From a virus, in IMG/VR virus record IMGVR_UViG_3300009149_002794, positions 1 through 23,246 of that record: 23,246 bases of DNA; one strand, written 5' to 3'. How positions within the stretch are numbered: the stretch's first letter is position 1; each line of letters starts with the position of its first letter. The notes under the pieces are model-generated. The model was not told where the DNA came from. It saw nothing but the letters and a program-made list of their open reading frames with translations, and made no database searches. Shown here one piece after another: positions 1 to 8,464 of the stretch. A program made the position numbers and the translations under genes.

Positions 1-3000
1 AGACGAAAGGTTGCCGCCGAGAAGTTCTACAAAACATTCTTAGAGAACATCGACCCGAAGATCAAAGCGGACATAGAGGACCAGATGAACAGGAGAATCA
101 ACGGATATGTTCGTCAAGACTACAAAAAAGTACCTCTTGTTGTTGATGGGCTTGATGCTACCTTCGGAGGTAGGGGGCTTAGAATGCCAGACTACAAACT
201 GGATTCAATCGGGTTTCTTTCAAACAAGGGGCTAGGTATCAACGCAAACGGAGTAGGACTAGGCAAAACCATGATGGCTATTATATCGACCGTGCAAGAT
301 GTTCAGCAGGGCCGATACAAGAGACCTTTATTTATCGTACCGAGACAGGTCTATCAGAAATGGATTGATGAGATTATCCAACTATTCCCCGGACAAAAGG
401 TAGTAGGGTTCGGAAACTTAGGCACTAAATACAATGTGGAACGGTCCGAGGATATTTCGGACGCTATTAAGGACGGTGATATTACCGTAATGACCCATGA
501 GGCCATTATGAAGATGGGCTTTAAAGAGGAAACGGTAGATAGATTAAGTTTAAATTTGATGAATGCTTATGATGAATCAGCCGTCCAATACAAAACCGAA
601 AGAGCAAAAGAACTTGATACCGCCAAACGAGCAGAAATGATTGGTAAAGGAAGAGCTAGGGCTGGTATAAAAATAGAGGATTTAGGCTTTGATAATATAA
701 TCGTGGACGAGGCCCACAACTTCAAAAACATCTTTTCAAGGGCTAAGTCTCAGGAAGGAGAGAAGAAATTCAGGGGAAGATGGGGCGGGTTACAGGGGCC
801 AAGCTCATCGAGGGGGGTAAAATTGTGGTTCATGTCACAGTATATTCAGAAATTGAACGGCGGCCGAGGTGTAAAAATGCTCACCGCTACACCGTTTTCT
901 AACAATCCATTGGAGTATTACAACATGCTTTCCTTAATGGCCATGGACGAAATGAAAGCCATGGGCATTGATAACATCAATACCTTCATGGACACCTTCG
1001 TAAAGTCCAAGCACACCTTTGTCGTGAAGGCGGGCGGGAAGTTTGAAATGGGAGAAGTTATCGAGGACTGGCAGAACGGGGAACTCCTGAAAGACTTTAT
1101 CGGACGCTATATTGATTTTAAGGACGGAGAGGACTACGGAGTCGAAAGACCCACTAAACACATCAGAGACCACCGCCTGAATCCCACAGCCGAGCAATTA
1201 CAACTCATCGACGAGGCCCAAGAACTCCTTGAACCGAAATTCAAAGACCAGGGGGGAACACTGGTATACATCGACGAAGCCAAAAAGATTACCCTCAGTC
1301 CTTCACTGAGTCGCTACTACAAAGGACCGGCCATGAATGCCAAGCAGTTTATCGAGACTTCACTGAAACTGATGGCCATGATGAACATGATTAAGGGGAA
1401 CAAAAGAAAGACCGGCCAGCTAATCTACTACCCTTTGGCCGTGGACACAATGCCACTTGTGAAGGATTACCTGATTACCGAGCTAGGCTATAAGCCTTCT
1501 GAGGTTGGAATCGTCTCAGGGGCCACAACAGACGCACAGAGAGAGAAAATTAAGACTGGATTCAATGACGGCTCTATTAAGGTGATTATCGGGTCCGACG
1601 CTGTAAAGGAAGGAATCGACCTACAAGAAAAAGCTACGGATCTTTTCATCACTTCTTACCCATGGAGACCTACTGATATTACTCAGGTAGAGGGAAGAAT
1701 CCACCGACAGGGGAATGAATACCCGAATGTGCGCGTCCACTTCTTATCCGCAAATGACACCATCGATCCTTTCCTTTTCCAGAAAATGGAAACTAAGGCC
1801 CGTAGGCTTGCAAACGCTAGCGCACTGGACCAAGTAATGGACGTAAGCGATATTGATTGGGAGGCGGCCAAAGCTGACCTCATCAGAGATCCAAGGGCAA
1901 GACTTGAGGTACAGAAGGCCCAAAAGAAACAGAACATTGACCTTGAATTGGCGGCTGCCACGGCTGAAAAAGCCATGATTAACGACACCATAAACAAAGA
2001 GAAGAATCTTGTGGAAGAGATTGAATACACTAAAGGGAATATGAAGGATTATCGGGAGGGTCATAATATGCACGATTATTACAAAAAGAAGTTGAAGAAA
2101 GCCGAGCAGAAACTCAAAGACTTTCAGAAGAGAGAAATCGACCTGGACGAATTGGCGGCCCGCGCGGAAGAATTGACGATTGTGGAAAAGGTAAAGTCCG
2201 AAGAAGCCAAAGTTATCGACGCTGAATTTGCGGAGAAGGCCAAGGGGTTACAGGAATACAGACAGATTGAACCGGCACAGAATGACTACACTGTTTTCGA
2301 GAACCAGATTATCGAAGAGAACAAGACCTTTATGCAGAAGAAAGAGAAAAAAACAGTAACCGAAACGGAGAGTAAGGAGATCACACCACAGGAAATGCAA
2401 AAGAGACTCGACAAAGTAAAGGCCGATAAGGAGATAGCGCAGGAAGTCAAAGAGGATATTCAGAAAGTTGAGGAAGAAAAGGCCATCGAGCAGGAAGTAG
2501 AAAAGATGAGAGAGGAAGAAAGCTACTCCGAAATCATCGACCGAATCAAGAAAAACAAAATGCCGGTCGAGGAAGCCAGCGAAACACTGGACTTGTTACA
2601 GGCAATCAAAGCACCTGAGAATATAATAAAACAGGTCGAGGAATACAAGACAGGGCTTGAAAAGGCCATGGTCAAAGATATTGAAAACGAACTCAAAGCC
2701 GTCGAGAATGACTTAGAGGAAATCGAAAAGGCCGCCGTGGAAGGGAAGCTGTCAGGCAAAGAAGTATCAAATCTTATTTCGAACATTTTAAAAAAGAACC
2801 GATTCGCTTTCACGCGTAAGGGAACAACGCTTGAGGACTGGATTGACGCGAACATGTCAGCAAAGGATTGGCCAAGCTTTGTCAAAAACTTCCTTAATCT
2901 TTACAAGGAGGCTATCGAAAAAGGGAACAAATGGCCAGTACGGCCAGAAGTTCAGGACTTTATGAACAAGCTGGAAAGTGGTATAATGGACGATGTACAA

Positions 3001-6000
3001 ATGGAAGAGGTCACTAAATACCTACCAGAACATCTTAAACAACCACTCAATGCAAGAAAAAAGTCCACACCAACAGGAACTAAGACAGTTCAGCCAAGCC
3101 GCGGCCGCACTGAGCCAGATGTCGGAAGAGGAACAGAACTCAGTGATGGAGCAGATAAAGCAGTCAGTGAAAGAGTCTTAGAAGATGTAGAAGCCAGTAC
3201 CAGTGATGATTACGGTCCCGGCCACCCATGGTACTACAAAACTCATGAGCCACCAAAAGCTGATGATATTCTTCCGTTTGGAGACCATTCAACATTCTTA
3301 CCAGCAAAATCAAAATATGCTTCTGAACTTGCGCGATATAAAGAAGAGCTTAAAAAGGATATTGAAACATACAATGATATTGTTGAGCGAGGCGCCGACG
3401 CGCTTAGTGATTATGATAAGAATATTGCACATGGTGGCGATGTAGAGGGGGCTGTGAACATGGCGCTATCTTTGAAGACTTCGCATATATCAAACGATAA
3501 AGGAGTTATCAATATGCTGAGTGAAAAGCTCGGTAAAAAGAAACCATACAAGGAAGATGGAATAAAAACCAAAATAAAAGAAGTCCAGAAGCTTAAAACT
3601 GAGAACGTAGAATTAGACGGTAAACCAGTTGAGGTTGTTGCCACACCACAACTTGATACGAAGGGGTATCGTGACAAAGTTTTGAATGTTCTTGTAGAAC
3701 ATGAGAACGGAATGGACCAGATCGTTGATTCAAAAGATGTTGAGGTAGTTCCTCATTCGGACGAGATAATTGAGCCACCAAGCAAACCACCAGAGCCACC
3801 GGCGCCAAAGGAAAGAAAGGAAAAACCCGAAAGACCCAAACCTCAGAAGATAGACCTTGGTAAGCTAGACCGTGTTCGTGTCGTTATTCAGGACCGCATG
3901 TTACCGGCCGAGAGGTTACAAAAGAAAGCTGGGGCGGTTACAGAGGAAGAGGACATCTATCTTGCCGAGGAACTGTACAGCGGAAGAGTTACCGATGCCA
4001 TCGAGACATTCCAAAAAGAGAAGGAAGACCCGATTCGCAAGAAGATTGACCTACTGACTAAAGGGGAGAATCAAGCCCTATTGAAAGGTTTAATACAAGA
4101 CTACTTACATCTGAAACATGCGCCAGAAAGGAATAAAGCTCACTATGATGGAGCGGCGGGAATAAAGACGAAAGAAGCCAAAGAGAGGATTCAGCTAATA
4201 GAAGCACACCCAAGGTTCCAAGATATAAAACTAGGAGCCAGCTTAATACAAGAACTGGCAAGTTCGCTTCCTCAATTTTTACAGCAAAACGAGTTAATAA
4301 CCGATGAAACCTTCGAGGTTTTGAGTAATACATACAAAGAATATGTTCCTTTAAACAGGATAATGGACGACGAAACGGACTTTGTAAATACCTTGGGAAT
4401 CGGGAAAGGGTTTGATATTCGAGGTAATGAAGTTCAAAGGGCCGTCGGTAGTCGTCGTCAGATTGACGATATTTTCGCCAATGTGGTCTCAAATTGGGAG
4501 CGAGCTATAATGAGAGCCGAGAAGAACAAAGTGGGTCAGAGCGTGTACAGTTTCACAATGAAGTACCCGGAATTGGGAGTTTTCGAAATCATGCCGGCAA
4601 TCCCCGTACACCTCATGGACAAAGACGGAGGGGATTATTGGGTAAGGCAAGCACCAAAGGCTGATAATATCCTCAGTGTTAAACTGGAAGGGAAATCGAA
4701 ATACATTAAGATCAACGACCCGAACCTTGCGGCGGCGCTCAAGAACCTTAATGTAGACAACTCAAATCTGCTTATCAAAATTCTCGCACCGTTCACAAGG
4801 TACATATCAATGATAAATACCTCGCTGAATCCTGAGTTCATTATCAGCAACTTTTTAAGAGACATACAGCAATCGACCCTGAACAATGTAAATGACATGG
4901 GTCTTAATAAAGCCGTGAAGACCTCAACAAGAGTATTTAGCGCTCAGAAGGGAATAATGGACTTTTACCGAGGGAAAGATACGGAAATGTCACTACTGTA
5001 CAAGGAGCTGAAAGCTCAAGGCGGTACAACCGGATTCTTTAACATCAGGAACAAGGAGGACATCGACGCTCTACTAAGGACAGCAGAGAAGGTATGGTCA
5101 GACGGCGCAATCGGTATGCCTATGAAGATGGGTAAGAAAGTAGCCGACGCTATATCCGTGATGAATGACATCATTGAGAACGGCACAAGGCTTGCCACCT
5201 ATCAGGCGGCACTTGAAATGGGCAAGAGTAAGGCTCGCGCGGCACAGATGGCAAAAAATATTACAGTCAACTTCAACAAGAAAGGACAATTAGGGCCCAC
5301 AATCAATGCGCTGTATGCTTTCTCAAATGCTTCCATTCAGGGGTCTTTCAGAGCTTTCAAGGCATTAAAGAACCCAAAGACGGCAATACCGATTATTACT
5401 ACCATTGTTACTTTGTCGCTTGCGCTGAGTGTGTGGAATGACTGGTACGACGAAGAGGACTACGCGCGTATCCCCGAACATGAGAAGGAAGGCAACTGGA
5501 TATTCATGTACGGCGACGGAGACTACGTTAAAATTCCCCTGCCATGGGGATTCAATGTGTTCAAAGTCGCCGCTGATTACAGTTACTCAATGGCTAAAGG
5601 AGACACATCAGGTAAATACGGAATAGGACGCACAGCAGTAGCCCTAATTAACGCTTACAATCCTATTGGGGGGTCTTCTGTTGGTCAGGCACTTACACCG
5701 ACCATGTTGCGCCCAGGCTTCGATATAGCCACCAATACATCGTGGGCAGGGTACAACATCGCACCAGACAACTACACCAACATAAAAGAATCCCTGAATT
5801 ACTTTGAAAGCACCAATGATTTATTCAAATCGGCCGCCGTTATGATGAGCAAGGCCACAGGTGGAGAAGGCGCCAAGCCTGGCATGATTGAAATATCACC
5901 AGAGGACCTTGAGTATATTTGGGCGCAATACACAGGTGGTATTGGCACTTTCCTTTCACGAACTCAAAACTACCTTGGGAATATGTTCACAGGAGAAGAG

Positions 6001-6861
6001 ACTCCGATAAACGAAACTCCTTTCAAGCGTAGGGTTATGGGAGAGGTAAACCTAGAAAAGTTCAACCGCAGTCAGATGTATGACTATCTGGACCGCTCCA
6101 AAGAAGAGATACTGGCCCCCGAAGAGCGACCAAAGCTTTTGGCCGTCGTGAAAGATGAACTCAGCGCTGGACGATTGGATAAGAAAGAAGCCATCAGTAA
6201 GATGAAAGAGTACGACCGATGGCAGGAGGACTTGCAACTGGTGGACGAAAAGGCCAAATACATCAAAGAGAAAGGTCTCACTGGTGAAAAGCTCGGAAGG
6301 TTCTATGAGGCCCTGCAAGACAAGGATTTTATGAAGTCAAGAGGACAGGACACTTTCAACAAGACTCAGATCAAGATTCTAAAATCCTACACAGGAAATG
6401 CACCGGCCAGCGCGGACGCTAAAAAAAAAGCAACTGAGGCCACTACCGAAAAAGGACTGATAAGCGCCGTATTGCAGTACGCTAAGGCTTTCAGTATTGA
6501 CGCTGATTCGGCCTTCGTGACCCTATTCACAGGCGAAAAGCTCAAAGATGTACGCGGAGACTCCGTTATCATGGAGCGCATGAGCTTCGAGAAGTCCACC
6601 GAGGTCAAAAAGAAACTAGCCGATGGTATGGTACTGGACGCTATCAAACTGGACTACACGGTCCCGCTCGAATTGGGCGGCAGTAACTCAGAGGGCAATC
6701 TGAAAGTAGTCACCACTGAGGAATGGGCCAGCTACACACCAGTAGAAAACTACCTGGGCGACAAGCTGAACTCAGGCGACATCGACGAGAAGGAAGCACA
6801 ACGGCTTATTAAAGCATTTAAAGACGGTGAAATAACCGCAGAAGAGATATATAACCAATAA
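1..6861 (+). CDS. Giant polyvalent phage protein: SNF2-type helicase plus LPD38-like region (5' partial)
   Basis: The frame is open from the first base, so the protein begins upstream; 2286 residues are visible and the first ATG (85) is probably internal. Superfamily 2 SNF2-type helicase motifs are seen: motif I GVGLGKT (about 253-273), motif II VDEAHN (703-720), motif III LTATPFSNN (880-906) and motifs V/VI ending EGRIHRQGN (1690-1716). Long charged coiled coils follow (about 1900-2760), then a proline-rich linker (about 3770-3845). The next part resembles the large polyvalent protein-associated region LPD38, with a NTSLNPEFIISNFLRD core (about 4816-4863) and one hydrophobic segment (about 5383-5436). 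The tail reads DYTVPLELGGSN, an HNH-like motif with Tyr where His is usual. By analogy with polyvalent proteins of phages and conjugative elements, it may be carried in the virion, enter with DNA and act on host or phage DNA; that role is inferred. The next gene starts 4 bases downstream. Confidence 0.85.
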   Translation, partial: RRKVAAEKFYKTFLENIDPKIKADIEDQMNRRINGYVRQDYKKVPLVVDGLDATFGGRGLRMPDYKLDSIGFLSNKGLGINANGVGLGKTMMAIISTVQDVQQGRYKRPLFIVPRQVYQKWIDEIIQLFPGQKVVGFGNLGTKYNVERSEDISDAIKDGDITVMTHEAIMKMGFKEETVDRLSLNLMNAYDESAVQYKTERAKELDTAKRAEMIGKGRARAGIKIEDLGFDNIIVDEAHNFKNIFSRAKSQEGEKKFRGRWGGLQGPSSSRGVKLWFMSQYIQKLNGGRGVKMLTATPFSNNPLEYYNMLSLMAMDEMKAMGIDNINTFMDTFVKSKHTFVVKAGGKFEMGEVIEDWQNGELLKDFIGRYIDFKDGEDYGVERPTKHIRDHRLNPTAEQLQLIDEAQELLEPKFKDQGGTLVYIDEAKKITLSPSLSRYYKGPAMNAKQFIETSLKLMAMMNMIKGNKRKTGQLIYYPLAVDTMPLVKDYLITELGYKPSEVGIVSGATTDAQREKIKTGFNDGSIKVIIGSDAVKEGIDLQEKATDLFITSYPWRPTDITQVEGRIHRQGNEYPNVRVHFLSANDTIDPFLFQKMETKARRLANASALDQVMDVSDIDWEAAKADLIRDPRARLEVQKAQKKQNIDLELAAATAEKAMINDTINKEKNLVEEIEYTKGNMKDYREGHNMHDYYKKKLKKAEQKLKDFQKREIDLDELAARAEELTIVEKVKSEEAKVIDAEFAEKAKGLQEYRQIEPAQNDYTVFENQIIEENKTFMQKKEKKTVTETESKEITPQEMQKRLDKVKADKEIAQEVKEDIQKVEEEKAIEQEVEKMREEESYSEIIDRIKKNKMPVEEASETLDLLQAIKAPENIIKQVEEYKTGLEKAMVKDIENELKAVENDLEEIEKAAVEGKLSGKEVSNLISNILKKNRFAFTRKGTTLEDWIDANMSAKDWPSFVKNFLNLYKEAIEKGNKWPVRPEVQDFMNKLESGIMDDVQMEEVTKYLPEHLKQPLNARKKSTPTGTKTVQPSRGRTEPDVGRGTELSDGADKAVSERVLEDVEASTSDDYGPGHPWYYKTHEPPKADDILPFGDHSTFLPAKSKYASELARYKEELKKDIETYNDIVERGADALSDYDKNIAHGGDVEGAVNMALSLKTSHISNDKGVINMLSEKLGKKKPYKEDGIKTKIKEVQKLKTENVELDGKPVEVVATPQLDTKGYRDKVLNVLVEHENGMDQIVDSKDVEVVPHSDEIIEPPSKPPEPPAPKERKEKPERPKPQKIDLGKLDRVRVVIQDRMLPAERLQKKAGAVTEEEDIYLAEELYSGRVTDAIETFQKEKEDPIRKKIDLLTKGENQALLKGLIQDYLHLKHAPERNKAHYDGAAGIKTKEAKERIQLIEAHPRFQDIKLGASLIQELASSLPQFLQQNELITDETFEVLSNTYKEYVPLNRIMDDETDFVNTLGIGKGFDIRGNEVQRAVGSRRQIDDIFANVVSNWERAIMRAEKNKVGQSVYSFTMKYPELGVFEIMPAIPVHLMDKDGGDYWVRQAPKADNILSVKLEGKSKYIKINDPNLAAALKNLNVDNSNLLIKILAPFTRYISMINTSLNPEFIISNFLRDIQQSTLNNVNDMGLNKAVKTSTRVFSAQKGIMDFYRGKDTEMSLLYKELKAQGGTTGFFNIRNKEDIDALLRTAEKVWSDGAIGMPMKMGKKVADAISVMNDIIENGTRLATYQAALEMGKSKARAAQMAKNITVNFNKKGQLGPTINALYAFSNASIQGSFRAFKALKNPKTAIPIITTIVTLSLALSVWNDWYDEEDYARIPEHEKEGNWIFMYGDGDYVKIPLPWGFNVFKVAADYSYSMAKGDTSGKYGIGRTAVALINAYNPIGGSSVGQALTPTMLRPGFDIATNTSWAGYNIAPDNYTNIKESLNYFESTNDLFKSAAVMMSKATGGEGAKPGMIEISPEDLEYIWAQYTGGIGTFLSRTQNYLGNMFTGEETPINETPFKRRVMGEVNLEKFNRSQMYDYLDRSKEEILAPEERPKLLAVVKDELSAGRLDKKEAISKMKEYDRWQEDLQLVDEKAKYIKEKGLTGEKLGRFYEALQDKDFMKSRGQDTFNKTQIKILKSYTGNAPASADAKKKATEATTEKGLISAVLQYAKAFSIDADSAFVTLFTGEKLKDVRGDSVIMERMSFEKSTEVKKKLADGMVLDAIKLDYTVPLELGGSNSEGNLKVVTTEEWASYTPVENYLGDKLNSGDIDEKEAQRLIKAFKDGEITAEEIYNQ

Positions 6862-6865
6862 TTTT

Positions 6866-7384
6866 ATGATACCTCACAGAACTTACAGTCAGAGAGATAT
6901 GCGATGGGCCAGAAAGCGCCTCGGACCAAGTGTAATTACTTGCGGTTCATCGGGTTGTCTTTCCACTTGCATAGCAAATGCTATCGGGATAACACCGGCA
7001 GAACTTATTGACCAGCTTGAGTTCACTAGGGACGACAGTAAATATGGCGGCGGTATGATTCTTTGGAATGATAAGAACAAAGAAACCCTCAGAAAGTTAG
7101 GACTAGAATATATTGACCGATATAGAAGCTGGGGTGTAGATGACTTCCAAAAGATGAAAGAGAAGTGTACTGATGATTCCTATGTTCCTATTCTTGAGAT
7201 CAAAACCCGTACCAATACCAGATTCGACAGGCATTGGGTTCTTCCCTTGGGTCGTAGGTGGTCAATTTGGGGCCTTGGCTGGCTTTCAGTTGACCCATGG
7301 ATAGGAGGTATGCAGAAAAAGACCGTCGGGACAGGAGCGCCTTATATGTGGGAGACAGGCTGGTTATTATTCAAAAGGGTTTGA
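6866..7384 (+). CDS. C39-like papain-fold cysteine peptidase
   Basis: 172 residues. The N-terminus carries the YSQRDMRWARKRLG pattern and a GSSGCLST block typical of phage C39-like peptidase domains. Candidate catalytic residues are Cys31, His123 (in RHWVLPLG) and Asp143 (in SVDPW), in the expected Cys-His-Asp order. No signal peptide or membrane segment is seen. It lies 4 bases after the giant protein with no Shine-Dalgarno sequence, so it is probably translated from the same late transcript. In phages this family occurs as peptidoglycan- or peptide-processing enzymes, so maturation of the upstream polyprotein-like product or a lysis role are both possible; neither is shown here. Its stop codon overlaps the -35 box of the next promoter. 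Confidence 0.72.
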   Translation: MIPHRTYSQRDMRWARKRLGPSVITCGSSGCLSTCIANAIGITPAELIDQLEFTRDDSKYGGGMILWNDKNKETLRKLGLEYIDRYRSWGVDDFQKMKEKCTDDSYVPILEIKTRTNTRFDRHWVLPLGRRWSIWGLGWLSVDPWIGGMQKKTVGTGAPYMWETGWLLFKRV

Positions 7385-7409
7385 CTTTCGTCGGTTTCTC
7401 GATTATAAT
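7381..7409 (+). promoter_or_regulatory. Strong sigma70-type promoter
   Basis: TTGACT at 7381-7386, a 17-base spacer, and a perfect TATAAT at 7404-7409. It sits directly in front of the small regulator gene (ATG 7448), giving a leader of about 32 bases. The -35 overlaps the stop of the C39-like gene, so a new transcription unit begins here. The spacer ends in TCGAT, as in the promoter at 8048. Confidence 0.8.
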
Positions 7410-7447
7410 GTGAAGCACTTGCCAATAGCGCACTAATCTTTATTTTT

Positions 7448-7678
7448 ATGCCAGTAAACACGAAGACGAAGTTTTACAACTTCATGGAGGTAAACAATCT
7501 CCGAACTATTGATATTCGTAATGCGACAATGGGTACCGGTGAAACCATCGGCTACCAAACCATTCAGGATTTCCGCCATGGTTACGGTTCTTTACCGACA
7601 GTGACCACACTTAAAAAGATTGCTAAAGCAGTCTCTTCACTGATTGGCCGTGAGGTCGAGCTTGGAGAATTAGTCTAG
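7448..7678 (+). CDS. Small Cro/C1-type helix-turn-helix regulator
   Basis: 76 residues. The second half fits an XRE (Cro/C1) helix-turn-helix: a TIGYQTIQDFRHG recognition region, then LPTVTTLKKIAKAVSSLIG and the closing VELGELV, which matches the family's last helix. There is no oligomerisation or cleavage domain, so it is Cro-sized rather than LexA/CI-like. It has its own consensus promoter and is followed by about 450 non-coding bases with a 12-base palindrome at 7914-7925 that could be its operator; this link is inference. No Shine-Dalgarno sequence precedes the ATG; the leader is T-rich. Confidence 0.7.
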   Translation: MPVNTKTKFYNFMEVNNLRTIDIRNATMGTGETIGYQTIQDFRHGYGSLPTVTTLKKIAKAVSSLIGREVELGELV

Positions 7679-7689
7679 TAATTAGATTT

Positions 7690-7830
7690 CGGGGTGGTCT
7701 TTTCCCACCTCGGTACCTGATTAACAGGAACACGGCTCACCCGCCAGCGGATAGGTTATAGGGTGAATAAGCCGAGGTCGCAAGACCGGGGATCGTCCGA
7801 AAGCGATAGTCAACGAAAAGACTGTTGTAA
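7690..7830 (+). ncRNA. Structured RNA candidate downstream of the regulator gene
   Basis: No ORF. Several helices can be drawn by eye. They are GGTGG/CCACC (7693-7697 with 7705-7709), CCTG/CAGG (7716-7719 with 7725-7728), and a long arm CGGCT/AGCCG (7733-7737 with 7770-7774) stacked on CACCC/GGGTG (7738-7742 with 7761-7765). Also present are GGTC-GCAA-GACC with a GNRA tetraloop (7776-7787), ATCG/CGAT (7792-7795 with 7804-7807) and AGTC/GACT (7808-7811 with 7820-7823). ACCT (7707-7710) can alternatively pair with AGGT (7775-7778). It should be transcribed from the promoter at 7381. I recognise no known RNA family; it may be a regulatory 3' UTR, a riboswitch-like element or an independent RNA. 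The strand is inferred from that promoter. Confidence 0.5.
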
Positions 7831-8047
7831 GGAATATATTCTGTGCTCATTAACATAAACAAAAAGAACTCCTTCCAAGAAATTCTTCTGAACCAGTTTC
7901 ACTAGTTACTTTCATTGTATACAATTTTCAGAAGAAATCAAGCTTAAACCCAACGGGGACAAAAGCTCCTGTCACCGAAAAGTGACACTTTGAGTGTAGC
8001 TAATGACATTCTTTGTCTTTATTTTCACTTAGAGTATTATTTTCTTC
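7831..8047. other. Non-coding control region with dyads
   Basis: No convincing gene. It holds a 10-base perfect inverted repeat TTCTTCTGAA/TTCAGAAGAA (7883-7892 and 7927-7936). Within the loop is a perfect 12-base palindrome ATTGTATACAAT (7914-7925), which could be a repressor operator. It also holds a hairpin TGTCAC-CGAAAA-GTGACA (7970-7987). A 9-codon ORF at 8003-8032 is too short to support. The T-rich stretch after 8010 lacks a run right behind the hairpin, so I do not call a terminator. Confidence 0.5.
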
Positions 8048-8076
8048 TTGCTTTTCCTCGGATATTCGATTATACT
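8048..8076 (+). promoter_or_regulatory. Sigma70-type promoter of the recombination operon
   Basis: TTGCTT at 8048-8053, a 17-base spacer, and TATACT at 8071-8076. It precedes the run of genes beginning at 8130. The bases just before the -10 (TTCGAT) match those of the promoter at 7381, suggesting a shared sigma factor or regulator contact. Confidence 0.7.
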
Positions 8077-8129
8077 AGAGTCAGGTCAAGAAGTTACCTA
8101 CTTAAAACTTCCTTTTAATTCCACTCATT

Positions 8130-8276
8130 ATGTTCACAAAGACTTGTGGAAAATGCGGTGCCGAGATGTATCGAGACGAAGTTCTCATTAATTCCGCTGT
8201 CAACGACAGGGAAGAGGACAAGTTTGCGACCATCTGGGTCTGTTCAGATGATGAGTGTGACGGTTCGGAATCTTAA
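8130..8276 (+). CDS. Small zinc-ribbon-like protein
   Basis: 48 residues, below the usual ORF size cut-off. It has two Cys pairs, TCGKCG near the N-terminus and VCSDDEC near the C-terminus, spaced as in a single zinc ribbon. It is the first ORF after the promoter at 8048, with ATG about 47 bases past the expected transcription start. No Shine-Dalgarno sequence. The function is unknown; small Zn-ribbon ORFs are common in early phage operons. Confidence 0.55.
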   Translation: MFTKTCGKCGAEMYRDEVLINSAVNDREEDKFATIWVCSDDECDGSES

Positions 8277-8293
8277 TACTTAACAGAAAATTT

Positions 8294-8446
8294 ATGCCAA
8301 AATATTCATATATCGTCGAACTAACTGCATATCCTCAGGAGTTCATTGTTCAAGCTGACAACGATGCAGAAGCAGTCAGTGAAGCCACAAAAAGATTTGG
8401 AAGTAGTGTGTACGAAAGCAGAATAACATCGCAGAGAGAGCTATAA
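8294..8446 (+). CDS. Small hypothetical protein
   Basis: 50 residues, starting MPKYSYIVELTAYPQEF. A beta strand, then a helix rich in Ala and Glu (ADNDAEAVSEATKRF), suggest a small alpha/beta fold like many short phage proteins described as DUF-like. It lies 17 bases after the zinc-ribbon ORF and 18 before recT, in the same direction, so it is probably co-transcribed. I do not recognise a family. Confidence 0.5.
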   Translation: MPKYSYIVELTAYPQEFIVQADNDAEAVSEATKRFGSSVYESRITSQREL

Positions 8447-8464
8447 TATTTAACAAAGAAAGCC

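Noticed and set aside
4058-4492. A 144-codon ORF on the - strand inside the giant gene
   Set aside because: It is a shadow of the long + strand frame, with no motif or promoter; the same holds for other - strand ORFs in the window.
7970-8025. Rho-independent terminator after the regulator
   Set aside because: The hairpin TGTCAC/GTGACA is not followed directly by a T-run.
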